A DNA stretch of 64,000 bases, taken from UBA1672 sp051967755 (GTDB lineage Bacteria; Pseudomonadota; Alphaproteobacteria; Micavibrionales; Micavibrionaceae). Within the stretch, counting starts at the first letter, position 1, and each line of letters begins with the position of its first letter. Below, piece after piece: positions 42,372 to 51,067 of this stretch. The notes under the pieces are model-generated. The model was not told the origin of the DNA. It saw only the letters and a list, made by a program, of their open reading frames with translations, and did no database searches. The stretch spans positions 62,001 through 126,000 of the forward strand of contig JBQDYD010000004.1 in the NCBI GenBank assembly GCA_051967755.1, written 5' to 3'. The translations under genes and the position numbers were made by a program.

Positions 42372-43583
42372 ATGACACAAATCGTTGTTCCGACACTTGG
42401 AGAATCTGTAGCCGAAGCGACCGTAGCGCAGTGGCTAAAGAAAGAGGGCGAAGCGGTAAAGGCGGACGAGCCGATTGTTGAGCTTGAGACCGACAAGGTG
42501 ACATTGGAAGTTAACGCACCGGCTGATGGCGTAATCGTGAAAATCGCCGTTGGCGAAGGCGACAGCGTAGAAGTTGGCGCTATTTTGGGTGAAATGGAAG
42601 AAGGCGCAGCGGCAAATGACGCAGCCCCTGCCAAAAAGGAAGAAAAGAAAGAGGCGGCCCCTGCAAAGGCAGCCCCTGAAGCGAAATCAGCAAAAACAAG
42701 TGATGATCCGAAGACATCACCTGCTGTTCGTAAATTGATCAATGACAATAATCTTGATGCATCACAAATCCCTGCAACAGGGAAAGACGGCCGCATCACA
42801 AAAGAAGATGTTCAGAAATATATCGACAGTGGCGCGGCAGCGTCAGCTGCACCTGCTGCTGCGGCGGCTCCGCAAGGGCCACGTGAAGAGCGCGTGAAGA
42901 TGTCAAAACTTCGTCAGGTGATTGCACGTCGTTTGAAAGAAGCACAAGACACAGCCGCGATGCTGACAACATTCAACGAAGTTGATATGGGCCCTGTTAT
43001 GGCGCTTCGTAATGAATATAAAGACATCTTTGAGAAGAAGCACGGCATCAAACTTGGTTTCATGTCATTCTTCATTAAGGCAACAATTCAGGCGCTTAAA
43101 GAATTCCCTGCGATTAATGCAGAAATTCAAGGCGATGAGATTGTTTACAAGAATTACTACAATATCGGTGTGGCGGTTTCGACACCACAAGGTCTTGTTG
43201 TTCCTGTTATTCGTGATGCAGACCAGATGAGCATGGCCGACATTGAGCGCACAATCGTTGATTTCGGTATGCGTGCCCGTGACGGTAAACTGTCTATGGA
43301 TGAGATGACAGGCGGTACATACACAATCACAAATGGTGGTGTGTTCGGATCGTTGATGTCGACACCAATTTTGAATACACCGCAATCAGGTATCCTTGGT
43401 ATGCACTCTATTCAAAAGCGTCCGATGGTTGACCAAAAGTCAGGCGAAGTTGTGGTTAAGCCGATGATGTATCTGGCACAAAGCTATGACCACCGCATTG
43501 TTGACGGCCGCGAAGCCGTGAGCTCTTTGGTGCGCATCAAGCAAGCTTTGGAAGATCCACAGCGTTTGTTACTGGACGTTTAA
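42372..43583 (+). CDS. sucB: Dihydrolipoyllysine succinyltransferase (E2)
   Basis: E2 core of 2-oxoglutarate dehydrogenase. The lipoyl domain is at 1-75 with the lipoylated Lys42 in LETDKVTLEV, an Ala/Pro/Lys linker follows, then the E1/E3-binding domain (about 117-155) and the catalytic domain. SYDHRIVDG carries His374 and Asp378. Its 403 residues are normal. It stands alone between thiL and the LprI pair, with a terminator after it; lpd is 6 kb downstream and sucA 6 kb upstream. Confidence 0.96.
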   Translation: MTQIVVPTLGESVAEATVAQWLKKEGEAVKADEPIVELETDKVTLEVNAPADGVIVKIAVGEGDSVEVGAILGEMEEGAAANDAAPAKKEEKKEAAPAKAAPEAKSAKTSDDPKTSPAVRKLINDNNLDASQIPATGKDGRITKEDVQKYIDSGAAASAAPAAAAAPQGPREERVKMSKLRQVIARRLKEAQDTAAMLTTFNEVDMGPVMALRNEYKDIFEKKHGIKLGFMSFFIKATIQALKEFPAINAEIQGDEIVYKNYYNIGVAVSTPQGLVVPVIRDADQMSMADIERTIVDFGMRARDGKLSMDEMTGGTYTITNGGVFGSLMSTPILNTPQSGILGMHSIQKRPMVDQKSGEVVVKPMMYLAQSYDHRIVDGREAVSSLVRIKQALEDPQRLLLDV

Positions 43584-43619
43584 AGTCTGCGTTCTTTTCG
43601 CTCTTGCTGCGTTTTTCGC

Positions 43620-43664
43620 ATCTTACATATATGAATATGTGTCGATGCTCGTGCCTTGTAAGAT
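43620..43664. repeat. Nested inverted repeat after sucB
   Basis: ATCTTACA (43620-43627) and TGTAAGAT (43657-43664) form an 8-bp outer inverted repeat. A separate inner 6-bp pair (ACATAT at 43625-43630, ATATGT at 43635-43640) overlaps the left arm, so the two cannot fold together. No other copy was seen in the window. It could be an mRNA 3'-end structure or a dispersed palindromic element. Confidence 0.35.
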
Positions 43665-43698
43665 CGTAAATTACTTTGACTTAATATATTGAATAAAT

Positions 43699-43725
43699 AC
43701 CCCGTCAGAAATGTCGGGGTTTTTT
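43699..43725 (+). terminator. Rho-independent terminator after sucB
   Basis: A 6-bp stem (ACCCCG at 43699-43704, CGGGGT at 43715-43720) with a 10-base loop, followed by a T5 run at 43721-43725. The T run touches the stop of the convergent LprI-like gene. Confidence 0.72.
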
Positions 43726-44134
43726 ATTGCAGCGCATTGATACGATCTTTGGTCATGCGGATTTGACAGGTGAGCTTGTCATATTTCGATTTATAGCCTG
43801 TGTTATAAAGAATTTCTTTTCGCTCACACTCGGCTGTGCGGTATAGCTCAAATGCGCGGCGGCTATTCTCTAATGTTTCTTTATATAAACTCTGCCAATC
43901 CAGCGTGCTTTCCGGATCAAAGTCTTTATGTGTGGCGGTGTTCTCTAAAACCAAACGCTTGGCCTCAATGGATGCGTAAATGCTCTCCATACATTCAATC
44001 AGCATGTCGGGTGTTTCGGCGCTCTGCAGGCATTCTTGCGGCGGCGCAGGCTGCTGATCAGCATTCTCCGCAAAGGCCACATACGGCGCGGCACAGAGGC
44101 AAATCAGAATCAATAACGCACGCGTTTTGATCAT
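43724..44134 (-). CDS. Secreted LprI/DUF1311-like protein 1
   Basis: A 136-residue protein with a signal peptide (hydrophobic 5-20, cleaved after AFA near 22). The mature part has four Cys and the LprI-like order: WQSLYKETLENSRRAFELYRTAECERKEILYNTGYKSKYDKLTCQIRMTKDRINAL, namely a Tyr-x-x-x-Cys helix then Cys-x-x-x-x-Thr-x-x-Arg near the end. LprI proteins in mycobacteria are lysozyme inhibitors. DUF1311 members are often of unknown role. It overlaps its paralogue by 4 bases. Confidence 0.7.
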   Translation of the reverse strand: MIKTRALLILICLCAAPYVAFAENADQQPAPPQECLQSAETPDMLIECMESIYASIEAKRLVLENTATHKDFDPESTLDWQSLYKETLENSRRAFELYRTAECERKEILYNTGYKSKYDKLTCQIRMTKDRINALQ

Positions 44135-44550
44135 TCTTTCACAGAGTTTTGCAAGGTGCGAATACGTGCGGTCGTCATATCATAAAGACACACCATATAT
44201 TCAAAGGTTGCTTGAGGGCCGTGACGTTTTAGAAATGTCTTATGTCTGCCGCACTCGCTGTCCCTGTAATCTTCGAACTGTTTACGGGTCTTCGCAAGGG
44301 CTTCTAAGTCTTTTTCTTTGTGCACCGAGCTGTAATCTTCATCGATGTTTTTTTGAACCATACCCAGTATTTCTTCTTCGATTAGTTTCCTGATGTCTTC
44401 ACGCTTTTCGTATTCCTGTTGCATACAAGCAAAGAGGCGCGGTTCGTTTGTTCCATGATCTTCGAAACATCTGTTCATTGCTGTGCGCGCCTGCGATAGC
44501 TGTGGAATGAGCAGGGTAATTAAGAACGCAAAAATTGCGACTGACCGCAT
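44131..44550 (-). CDS. Secreted LprI/DUF1311-like protein 2
   Basis: A 139-residue paralogue of the preceding protein, with a signal peptide (hydrophobic 3-18, cleaved after SQA) and the same mature pattern: KTRKQFEDYRDSECGRHKTFLKRHGPQATFEYMVCLYDMTTARIRTLQ. A perfect AAGGAGG lies 7 bases before the ATG at 44550. The two genes overlap by 4 bases and were probably made by tandem duplication. Presence beside a set of lytic enzymes in the same window is suggestive but they are 16 kb apart. Confidence 0.72.
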   Translation of the reverse strand: MRSVAIFAFLITLLIPQLSQARTAMNRCFEDHGTNEPRLFACMQQEYEKREDIRKLIEEEILGMVQKNIDEDYSSVHKEKDLEALAKTRKQFEDYRDSECGRHKTFLKRHGPQATFEYMVCLYDMTTARIRTLQNSVKE

Positions 44551-44669
44551 TGTATCCTCCTTTGAATGTAGTCAAATCAGAAATCATTGTACATGAATTG
44601 GCGTGATCATGCATTCTCTATTCGAATATCACGAGCGGTTTTCAGCCAAGCGTTTGTTGATTTATATGT

Positions 44670-45632
44670 TCAGGTCACTATATGCACGTCATCAAAGTCA
44701 ATGATGGGCACCTTTTGCAGGGCGCTGAGTGCGGATAACCCCCATTCATCACGGCATTGTGTTTTATCCTCGATGATCAGATGCGTGATATCCGCGCCGA
44801 TAAGGTTTACAAATTCACGTGAAGTCGGCGTGCGTGATGAAAAGACAAATCGTTTGCTGATCTGCAGGCCATTTTTTGCCGCCAAGGCAATTAAGCGATT
44901 GATGGGCTGCAAACTGGGCATGTATTTATTTTGGGATGACCTGATGGCTTGTGCATCGTCTTTTGTTAATCCGGCGGGGATTTCTGTCTTTGCAAGGATA
45001 ATGAAATGATGGCCATGCTCATCGCGCGCGGCGCATGCCGCAAACGCCGTATCAGGGCGACGTTTTTCGATTTCCTGCATAAAAGAACTCTGCGATGGTG
45101 CGGCATTCAGGGCAAAGACCTGCTCGGGCTTGTCTATAGAAAACCGTTTAGGGTCTGCGGCGGATAATGTGTTTATTGTGCCTTTTTCAAGATCCACTTC
45201 AAAAACGCCGATCCCGGCTTTTTCGAAAAGAAAGAGAGAAACCGCATCAAAAAACGGCTTTATTTTACGGCCTAGCGGCGTGTTGTGCGTATGCGTATCT
45301 ATATAAACATTTTTGATACCGGCTTCTGCGATTGTTTTGCTGCAATTGGGGCAGGGCAGATCGGTAATGTATATGTCTGCATTTTCACTGCGGGGGGCTT
45401 TGAACAACGTCGCAAGCTCTGCATGAATGGTGGTACTGGCATTGCCGAGTTTAATGTCTTTGCCAAAATGTTTCACAAGGGCAAAAGGCCAGAAATTAAA
45501 ATGGCTGACTTCAAACGGGTTTCCGTCCAAATCAATGCCTGCAATAAGCGCCCCAACTTGATGCGTTGGGTGCGGGCTTTGCGCTTCTGCCTTGCGGGCG
45601 CGTTTCATGCGATCAAAGTGCGTGGAATCCAT
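44670..45632 (-). CDS. Two-domain cytidine-deaminase-fold protein 1
   Basis: A 320-residue soluble protein. The N-terminal half is a zinc deaminase: HAE at 70-72 (His70, Glu72) in TTIHAELATLF and PCPNC at 93-97 (Cys94, Cys97). VGALIAGIDLDGN matches the strand before the site. This pattern fits the dCMP/cytidine deaminase superfamily. The C-terminal half (about 196-313) resembles that of the deaminase at 48357-49499, FAACAARDEHGHHFIILAKTEIPAGLT and MPSLQPINRLIALAAKNGLQISKRF, and seems to be a degenerate deaminase repeat with no His-Glu or Cys-Cys. The substrate is not known. It is divergent from the CBS-LOG gene. Confidence 0.82.
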   Translation of the reverse strand: MDSTHFDRMKRARKAEAQSPHPTHQVGALIAGIDLDGNPFEVSHFNFWPFALVKHFGKDIKLGNASTTIHAELATLFKAPRSENADIYITDLPCPNCSKTIAEAGIKNVYIDTHTHNTPLGRKIKPFFDAVSLFLFEKAGIGVFEVDLEKGTINTLSAADPKRFSIDKPEQVFALNAAPSQSSFMQEIEKRRPDTAFAACAARDEHGHHFIILAKTEIPAGLTKDDAQAIRSSQNKYMPSLQPINRLIALAAKNGLQISKRFVFSSRTPTSREFVNLIGADITHLIIEDKTQCRDEWGLSALSALQKVPIIDFDDVHIVT

Positions 45633-45849
45633 AGATATATACTGTGCGTAAAAACGTAAATAAAAGCCATAGTATGAACGACCTAATTTATTGTTTATGA
45701 ACGCAAAAGTATATATTTGTTTTTAATAATAAAAGTTTGCATAATTTTAGAAATCTATGCTAGTTAAAAAATACGCTGCACACGGGTTTTAGCGCTTTTT
45801 TAAATGAAAGCAAACGCAGCAAGAACGGTTTAAAAAATTGGAGTGATGT

Positions 45850-48339
45850 ATGTCTCGAGTAGTGATAGGGCCATATCGCGAGGGGTTATCTTTAAGAAAC
45901 TTATTTACTGCGAAGCCTGGTGAACGCCTTGAATTAGGGGATAATGACCAGGTGGAAGATGCGTTTGTTCGTATGCGCACAAAGGCGGTAAGCAGTGCGG
46001 TTTTACTGACAGAAGACTGGGCGGAACGCCAAAATGATTGGGACCCTGAATATCAGGGGATTATCGTCACGGAAAATGACCTGAAGCACTGGGAAAATGA
46101 TCACCCGCTTCGTTACACCTCATTTGCATTGGAAACCAAGAAAAGCTTTATCGCAGGGCCTGATTCTTTGGAAACAGAACAAACCGCGATTGATATTGCA
46201 CGCGGTAAGGCCATTGTCGGTCTGATCGAGCCCGTTCAAGATGCAACCACCAAAGAGATTAAAGAAGCCGTCGAGGCGATTGGCGCAAAGGATGCCAAGC
46301 ATATTCTGGTCATGAGCGAAGACCGCGAAATGATGGTTCCTAAAATTCTGAAAGACGCCTCTGTTTGGGATCCGTATCGTGAAATGATGCTGGTTAAAGA
46401 ATGTTTTGAAGACGGCGAAGCCTTCCCCGGTAAACGCGTGAATGAGCTTCAAAACGCAGTTGGCGGTGCGCTTAACTTATTGAGCCTGTTAGAACAAGCC
46501 AGAGATGAAATGCTTGAAAAAGGGTATGAGGTTCCTGATACCCATACAAGTTACGTTAGCTATTATATGAAGTTTCTGGAGTATGATGAGACGCAGCCTT
46601 TGCCGGAAGAGGGGCTGTTCATCACCGCATCAGAGCGCAACAGGCGGTTCTTGCCGGTTCTGCAAAAGCATATCGATATGGAGCGCGCAGGCCTTGTTGA
46701 CTTTGACCTAAACGATTTTGATGTGCCTGCTGATTATCATGGTTTATATGATGATGAGCAAAAGCCGATCACAATTGAATCTCTGCGTGCTGATCCGCAA
46801 AGTCGCTACTTCTCTCATCAATTCGCCAGTGCGCGTGCGATGCGTGCCTTTGTTGATGTGATGAATATTCCGATTTTGGATAAACCGCGAGAGCACAAGA
46901 TGGAAGATATGGATGGTGCGACCCTGATATCCAATCTGAATTTTGGTGAAATTCCGTTTTCCAGACAGCAAGCATGGGAAGATGAATTTGATCGCACAAA
47001 TGCACAAATGATCGAACGATTGGATCAGGATCGTTTCTCGGGAGACGGGTGGGAGCTTACAGGCTCCGATCATGATGGCGATGTTTTGTGGAATACAAAC
47101 TATCAGCGTATCGAGCAAAATTACCGTATTGAAAATCATGAAGACCTTGAACTGGGCTTTACGCAAGCCGACGGCACAATCGTAGAGAAATGGCCTGAAC
47201 AAGCCCCCGAAGGCGTTGATCAGGATTTGTACGAGCTGGAGCAAAAGATTCTGGCGCGTATGGTGATTGCAAACAGATCAACATTAAAACCATTGGCAGA
47301 GGCATCCGCGCTTGGGCGTCCGATTATGATTGACCATTCTGTGCGTTCATCAGAAATGGCGTCTTATCATAACGCCGTGAAATTCAGAACGATCACCGCG
47401 CGTTCAGATCATGTTTTCAGGGGGTTTTCAGATGCCTCTAGCTTTAAATCAGTGATGGCCGAAGGGCAGTGGGATAAAGAGCATATGAAAGATATGCCAA
47501 TTCCTGCGCCGTATAACTTGATTGATGAAGATGATTTGGCGGATATGCTTGGCGGTGCAGAGACAGGCTTTACCGAAGCGCTGTTGGGTTCTGCGAGTTC
47601 TCACCTGAAATCAGGAAACGAAGCGGCACTTGATTATACGTATGAAAGTGCGAAAAAGACTATGACCATGACCCATGGTGGCGGTGGCCGCTTTATTATG
47701 GGGAAATTCTTTGAGGGTGCCATCCATGCGATGGAAGAGGGGCACGATGATTTCTTATCTATCGCGATGCGTGTGCCGATTGCCTCACGTAAGGAAGGGT
47801 CACTGAAGCCATTATTGCGCAGTTATGATTTGGACGTTGAATCCGGCAGTCATGACAGCGATTATTTGATGTTTGGTAACGGTCGTTTTCATGTGGCAAC
47901 GTTTGAGCAAATGGGCGAAAGACAGCACGCGATTATCGCGCCTGCCCATGTTGTGACATCCTTTATCGGCGGCGTTGGAACTGATTATGAATATGAAACA
48001 GCCATGTATCATAATTTGATGGTTGAGATGCGCGGTTACGGTATTTTCCCCGGCTTTGAGGGGAATGATCAGAAAAAGCGCCTACACTTTATCAATTCGC
48101 CTGTCATGAATGGCGGAAACCATGAGTATGGTTATTATGATGCGTTGAAGGAGTCTCTGACCGAAGAGCAATGGGAAATTCTGGATGCGCATTTCTATGA
48201 TACGCCCGAGGCCGCATTAGAGGCGCGTAATCAACATGCTGCCGATCTTGGCTATGATCTGGATGCGCCGCGTGCGGGGCTGCATAAAACCAACCCCCGT
48301 CATGATGGCGCGGATCATGATGATTTGACGGCAACCTAA
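45850..48339 (+). CDS. CBS-like/LOG-family phosphoribohydrolase-like protein
   Basis: An 829-residue soluble protein. Residues about 9-80 resemble a CBS domain (LSLRNLFTAKPGERLELG, MRTKAVSSAVLLTED, GIIVTENDL), which in other proteins binds adenine nucleotides. A long unassigned middle follows (about 170-600). The C-terminal part (about 600-760) has LOG/lysine-decarboxylase-like marks: THGGGGRFIMGKFFEG at 608-622 and GGVGTDYEYE at 707-716, matching the GGxGTxxE motif of nucleoside 5'-monophosphate phosphoribohydrolases such as PpnN and LOG. It may release a base and ribose 5-phosphate from a nucleotide. The tail is Asp/His-rich. GGAGTG precedes the ATG. Two deaminases flank it. Confidence 0.72.
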   Translation: MSRVVIGPYREGLSLRNLFTAKPGERLELGDNDQVEDAFVRMRTKAVSSAVLLTEDWAERQNDWDPEYQGIIVTENDLKHWENDHPLRYTSFALETKKSFIAGPDSLETEQTAIDIARGKAIVGLIEPVQDATTKEIKEAVEAIGAKDAKHILVMSEDREMMVPKILKDASVWDPYREMMLVKECFEDGEAFPGKRVNELQNAVGGALNLLSLLEQARDEMLEKGYEVPDTHTSYVSYYMKFLEYDETQPLPEEGLFITASERNRRFLPVLQKHIDMERAGLVDFDLNDFDVPADYHGLYDDEQKPITIESLRADPQSRYFSHQFASARAMRAFVDVMNIPILDKPREHKMEDMDGATLISNLNFGEIPFSRQQAWEDEFDRTNAQMIERLDQDRFSGDGWELTGSDHDGDVLWNTNYQRIEQNYRIENHEDLELGFTQADGTIVEKWPEQAPEGVDQDLYELEQKILARMVIANRSTLKPLAEASALGRPIMIDHSVRSSEMASYHNAVKFRTITARSDHVFRGFSDASSFKSVMAEGQWDKEHMKDMPIPAPYNLIDEDDLADMLGGAETGFTEALLGSASSHLKSGNEAALDYTYESAKKTMTMTHGGGGRFIMGKFFEGAIHAMEEGHDDFLSIAMRVPIASRKEGSLKPLLRSYDLDVESGSHDSDYLMFGNGRFHVATFEQMGERQHAIIAPAHVVTSFIGGVGTDYEYETAMYHNLMVEMRGYGIFPGFEGNDQKKRLHFINSPVMNGGNHEYGYYDALKESLTEEQWEILDAHFYDTPEAALEARNQHAADLGYDLDAPRAGLHKTNPRHDGADHDDLTAT

Positions 48340-48356
48340 TTTTACATCAGGCCGTT

Positions 48357-49499
48357 TTATGCGTCGTGGGAATCATAAAGTTGATGGTCACTATGGTCTG
48401 TGCCGTTTCTTTCCATGATTCTGGATACGCCTTTTGTCGGTTTAACCCGTGAATATTCGATTAAGCCAAATTCTGAGAGCGAATGCATGGCGGACCTTGC
48501 TTCGTCTGTGGGCGGGACATGCCTGTCAGTGAAGAAAATCTCTGATAACCCAACCTGTGCGAGATCAAGCTGTCTGCCTGAACTGGGGACAAAGTTCGTC
48601 AAAATACGCCCGTTCTGAAGCTCAAGATTATGTTTGGATGCCTCCATAAGCATATGAATAATCGGATCCAGCGGAAGGCGATAATGGGCATCGGCAAACT
48701 GTTCTTCCATATTACCGTGTGTCGCATAGGTCATCCCCGGGGGGAGGCTGTCTTCCGCGTAAATATATGCAGTTTCACCTGTTTTCTTATTCTGAGCAAC
48801 GCCAATGGCACTGCGTCTGCCGCGCGCCTCTGATAAAAATAAATCGGGGTTGTGCTCCATGGTGTGGACTTCGTGTTCAGATAAAATCCGCGCGGGGAAT
48901 TCAGGCTTTGGCCTCTCGCTTGGCGGCTTTCCGTTCACCAGAATACTAAGCTTGCCTGTGTCGGTATTTACCGCATATATCGGAACCTGAGCGGCGCGGG
49001 CGATTGGAATACAGAGATCATTCCAGAAATCTGCGCGGTCTTGTGTCCATGGGTTTTCCTGATCATTCGGCCCCTTAAATCCCGGCAGGCTTTTTGAATC
49101 CACAAATAATGCATCAACATCACGCATGATTGCAGATTTCAGGCAAGAGGCGCAGTTTGGCGTGTTACAGCCAAGGAAAACATGATCAGATGGCGGGGCA
49201 TCGTACAAAATCGGGAATTCACCATGCACGGTCGGGCTGCCTTCGCCGATTTGGTCATGCGATGTAATACCCTGATCTTTTAACGGATCGGGAATCTTAT
49301 TCGCATTATCATAGAAGGTTTGATTACCCCGATGGTTTATCGCCAGCAGGGATGATCCGACATGGTATCGATGGTGGTCACTATCGTGGGCGGCCTCTCG
49401 GCTGCGTTCGATTAACTCTAACCCAATCTGGGTTAGCGCGTTTTCATCAAAGCCCGTTTGTTCCTGAAAAGCATCGCGCAGGGATGGTTTATTCTTCAT
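48357..49499 (-). CDS. Two-domain cytidine-deaminase-fold protein 2
   Basis: A 380-residue soluble protein and distant paralogue of the deaminase at 44670. The N-terminal catalytic half has HGE at 92-94 (TVHGEFPILYD; Gly in the middle where Ala is common) and C116-A-S-C119 in NTPNCASC. HRYHVGSSLLAINHRGN is the strand before the site. The C-terminal half (about 228-350) aligns with the second half of deaminase 1 (SAIGVAQNKKTGETAYIYAEDSLPPGMT and LPLDPIIHMLMEASKHNLEL) and lacks the zinc residues. The last 15 residues are His/Asp-rich. The substrate is unknown. It converges with the CBS-LOG gene and diverges from lpd. Confidence 0.8.
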   Translation of the reverse strand: MKNKPSLRDAFQEQTGFDENALTQIGLELIERSREAAHDSDHHRYHVGSSLLAINHRGNQTFYDNANKIPDPLKDQGITSHDQIGEGSPTVHGEFPILYDAPPSDHVFLGCNTPNCASCLKSAIMRDVDALFVDSKSLPGFKGPNDQENPWTQDRADFWNDLCIPIARAAQVPIYAVNTDTGKLSILVNGKPPSERPKPEFPARILSEHEVHTMEHNPDLFLSEARGRRSAIGVAQNKKTGETAYIYAEDSLPPGMTYATHGNMEEQFADAHYRLPLDPIIHMLMEASKHNLELQNGRILTNFVPSSGRQLDLAQVGLSEIFFTDRHVPPTDEARSAMHSLSEFGLIEYSRVKPTKGVSRIMERNGTDHSDHQLYDSHDA

Positions 49500-49537
49500 T
49501 ACTCAACTCAATATCCGTTCTCATATGGCTTATTCTT

Positions 49538-49543
49538 TATAAT
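49538..49543 (+). promoter_or_regulatory. -10 element upstream of lpd
   Basis: TATAAT about 110 bases before the lpd start, in the spacer shared with the divergent deaminase gene. The -35 is poor, so this is a tentative call. Confidence 0.35.
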
Positions 49544-49653
49544 ATTAGAACATATAAAGATAAAGAAATCTTTTGTTTTGGCCTTGCCATAAAAGGCAGG
49601 AGTGACTATCACTAGGAACAGAATTTATACACAAACAAAAGGTCTTAAGTGAA

Positions 49654-51042
49654 ATGTCCGATCAGTATGATGTAATTGTAATTGGTGCAGGTCCTGGTGG
49701 TTATGTGGCGGCAATCAGATGCGCGCAACTTGGTATGAAAACTGCCGTTGTTGAAAAACGTAAAACATTGGGCGGTACATGTCTGAATATCGGGTGTATC
49801 CCGTCAAAGGCGTTGCTGCATGCATCAGAAAAGTTTGAGGATGCAGAACATCACATGGCCGATATGGGTATTAAGGTTTCACCGAAATTAGACCTGAAAG
49901 GCATGATGCAGCATAAAGACGGCGTTGTCGAAGCCAACACAAAGGGCATTGAGTTCTTGTTCAAAAAGAACAAGATCGAGCATATCGTCGGCGCAGGTGA
50001 AATCGTGGAAGCAGGCAAAGTGAAAGTCGGCAAGAAAACATACGAAGCCGAAAACATCATCATCGCAACAGGATCTGATGTAATTTCATTGCCGGGTATT
50101 GAGATTGATGAGAAGAAAATCGTGTCCTCAACAGGTGCGCTAGAACTTCCTGAGGTGCCAAAGTCAATGGTTGTTATCGGCGGCGGTGTTATCGGTTTGG
50201 AACTGGGTACTGTATGGCGTCGTTTGGGCGCAGAAGTTACTGTGATTGAATTTATGGATAATATCCTTCCGGGTATGGATAAAGAGGTTCGCAAAGAATC
50301 TAAAAAGATCTTTGAAAAACAAGGTCTGAAATTCATGCTTTCAAGTAAAGTCACAAGTGCAAAAGCAGGTGCGAAGGGCGTTGACTTGACTGTTGAACCT
50401 GCCGATGGCGGTGATGCAGAGAAGGTGAAGGCCGATGTCGTTCTTATGGCGATTGGCCGTAAGCCGTTCACGGATGGTCTTGGTTTGGATAAGGTCGGCG
50501 TTGAAATGGATGATCGCGGCCGCATTAAAACTGATGAATTCTTTGAAACATCCGTTGAAGGTATCTATGCCATCGGTGATGTGATTGAAGGGCCGATGCT
50601 TGCGCACAAAGCCGAAGATGAAGGCGTTGTTCTGGCAGAGATGCTGGCGGGGCAAAGTGGTCATATCGATTATGATTGCATCCCTGGTGTTGTCTATACA
50701 TGGCCGGAAGTTGCCAATGTCGGTAAAACCGAAGAGCAGCTGAAAGATGCAGGCGTAAAATATAATGCAGGGAAATTCCCGTTCATGGCCAATGGCCGCG
50801 CACGCGCAATGAACATGACGGAGGGGTTTGTTAAAATCCTCGCTGATAAAGAAACAGATAAAATTCTTGGCGCACATATCATTGGCCCGAATGCTGGTGA
50901 TTTGATTCAGGAAATCGTCAGCGTCATGGAATTTGAAGGCACAGCAGAAGATATCGGCCGCACATGCCATGCGCACCCGACATTGACTGAGGTTGTGAAA
51001 GAAGCAGCCCTCGCGGTGCATAAACGCCAAATTCACATGTAA
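49654..51042 (+). CDS. lpd: Dihydrolipoamide dehydrogenase (E3)
   Basis: FAD-dependent E3 of the 2-oxoacid dehydrogenases. GAGPGG is at 11-16, the redox-active disulphide is Cys43-Cys48 in GGTCLNIGCIPSK, a second Rossmann GGGVIGLELGTVW lies near 175-188, and the C-terminal HAHPTLTEV carries the catalytic His-Glu. Its 462 residues are normal. It is the last of the sucCD/sucA/sucB/lpd set and sits between unrelated genes on the minus strand, so it needs its own promoter. Confidence 0.97.
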   Translation: MSDQYDVIVIGAGPGGYVAAIRCAQLGMKTAVVEKRKTLGGTCLNIGCIPSKALLHASEKFEDAEHHMADMGIKVSPKLDLKGMMQHKDGVVEANTKGIEFLFKKNKIEHIVGAGEIVEAGKVKVGKKTYEAENIIIATGSDVISLPGIEIDEKKIVSSTGALELPEVPKSMVVIGGGVIGLELGTVWRRLGAEVTVIEFMDNILPGMDKEVRKESKKIFEKQGLKFMLSSKVTSAKAGAKGVDLTVEPADGGDAEKVKADVVLMAIGRKPFTDGLGLDKVGVEMDDRGRIKTDEFFETSVEGIYAIGDVIEGPMLAHKAEDEGVVLAEMLAGQSGHIDYDCIPGVVYTWPEVANVGKTEEQLKDAGVKYNAGKFPFMANGRARAMNMTEGFVKILADKETDKILGAHIIGPNAGDLIQEIVSVMEFEGTAEDIGRTCHAHPTLTEVVKEAALAVHKRQIHM

Positions 51043-51067
51043 CCAAATTCACATGTCATAAGTGTGA

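Noticed and set aside
45633..45849. RNA gene or operator in the AT-rich divergent spacer
   Set aside because: No tRNA-like cloverleaf or strong palindrome was found; only weak promoter-like hexamers.
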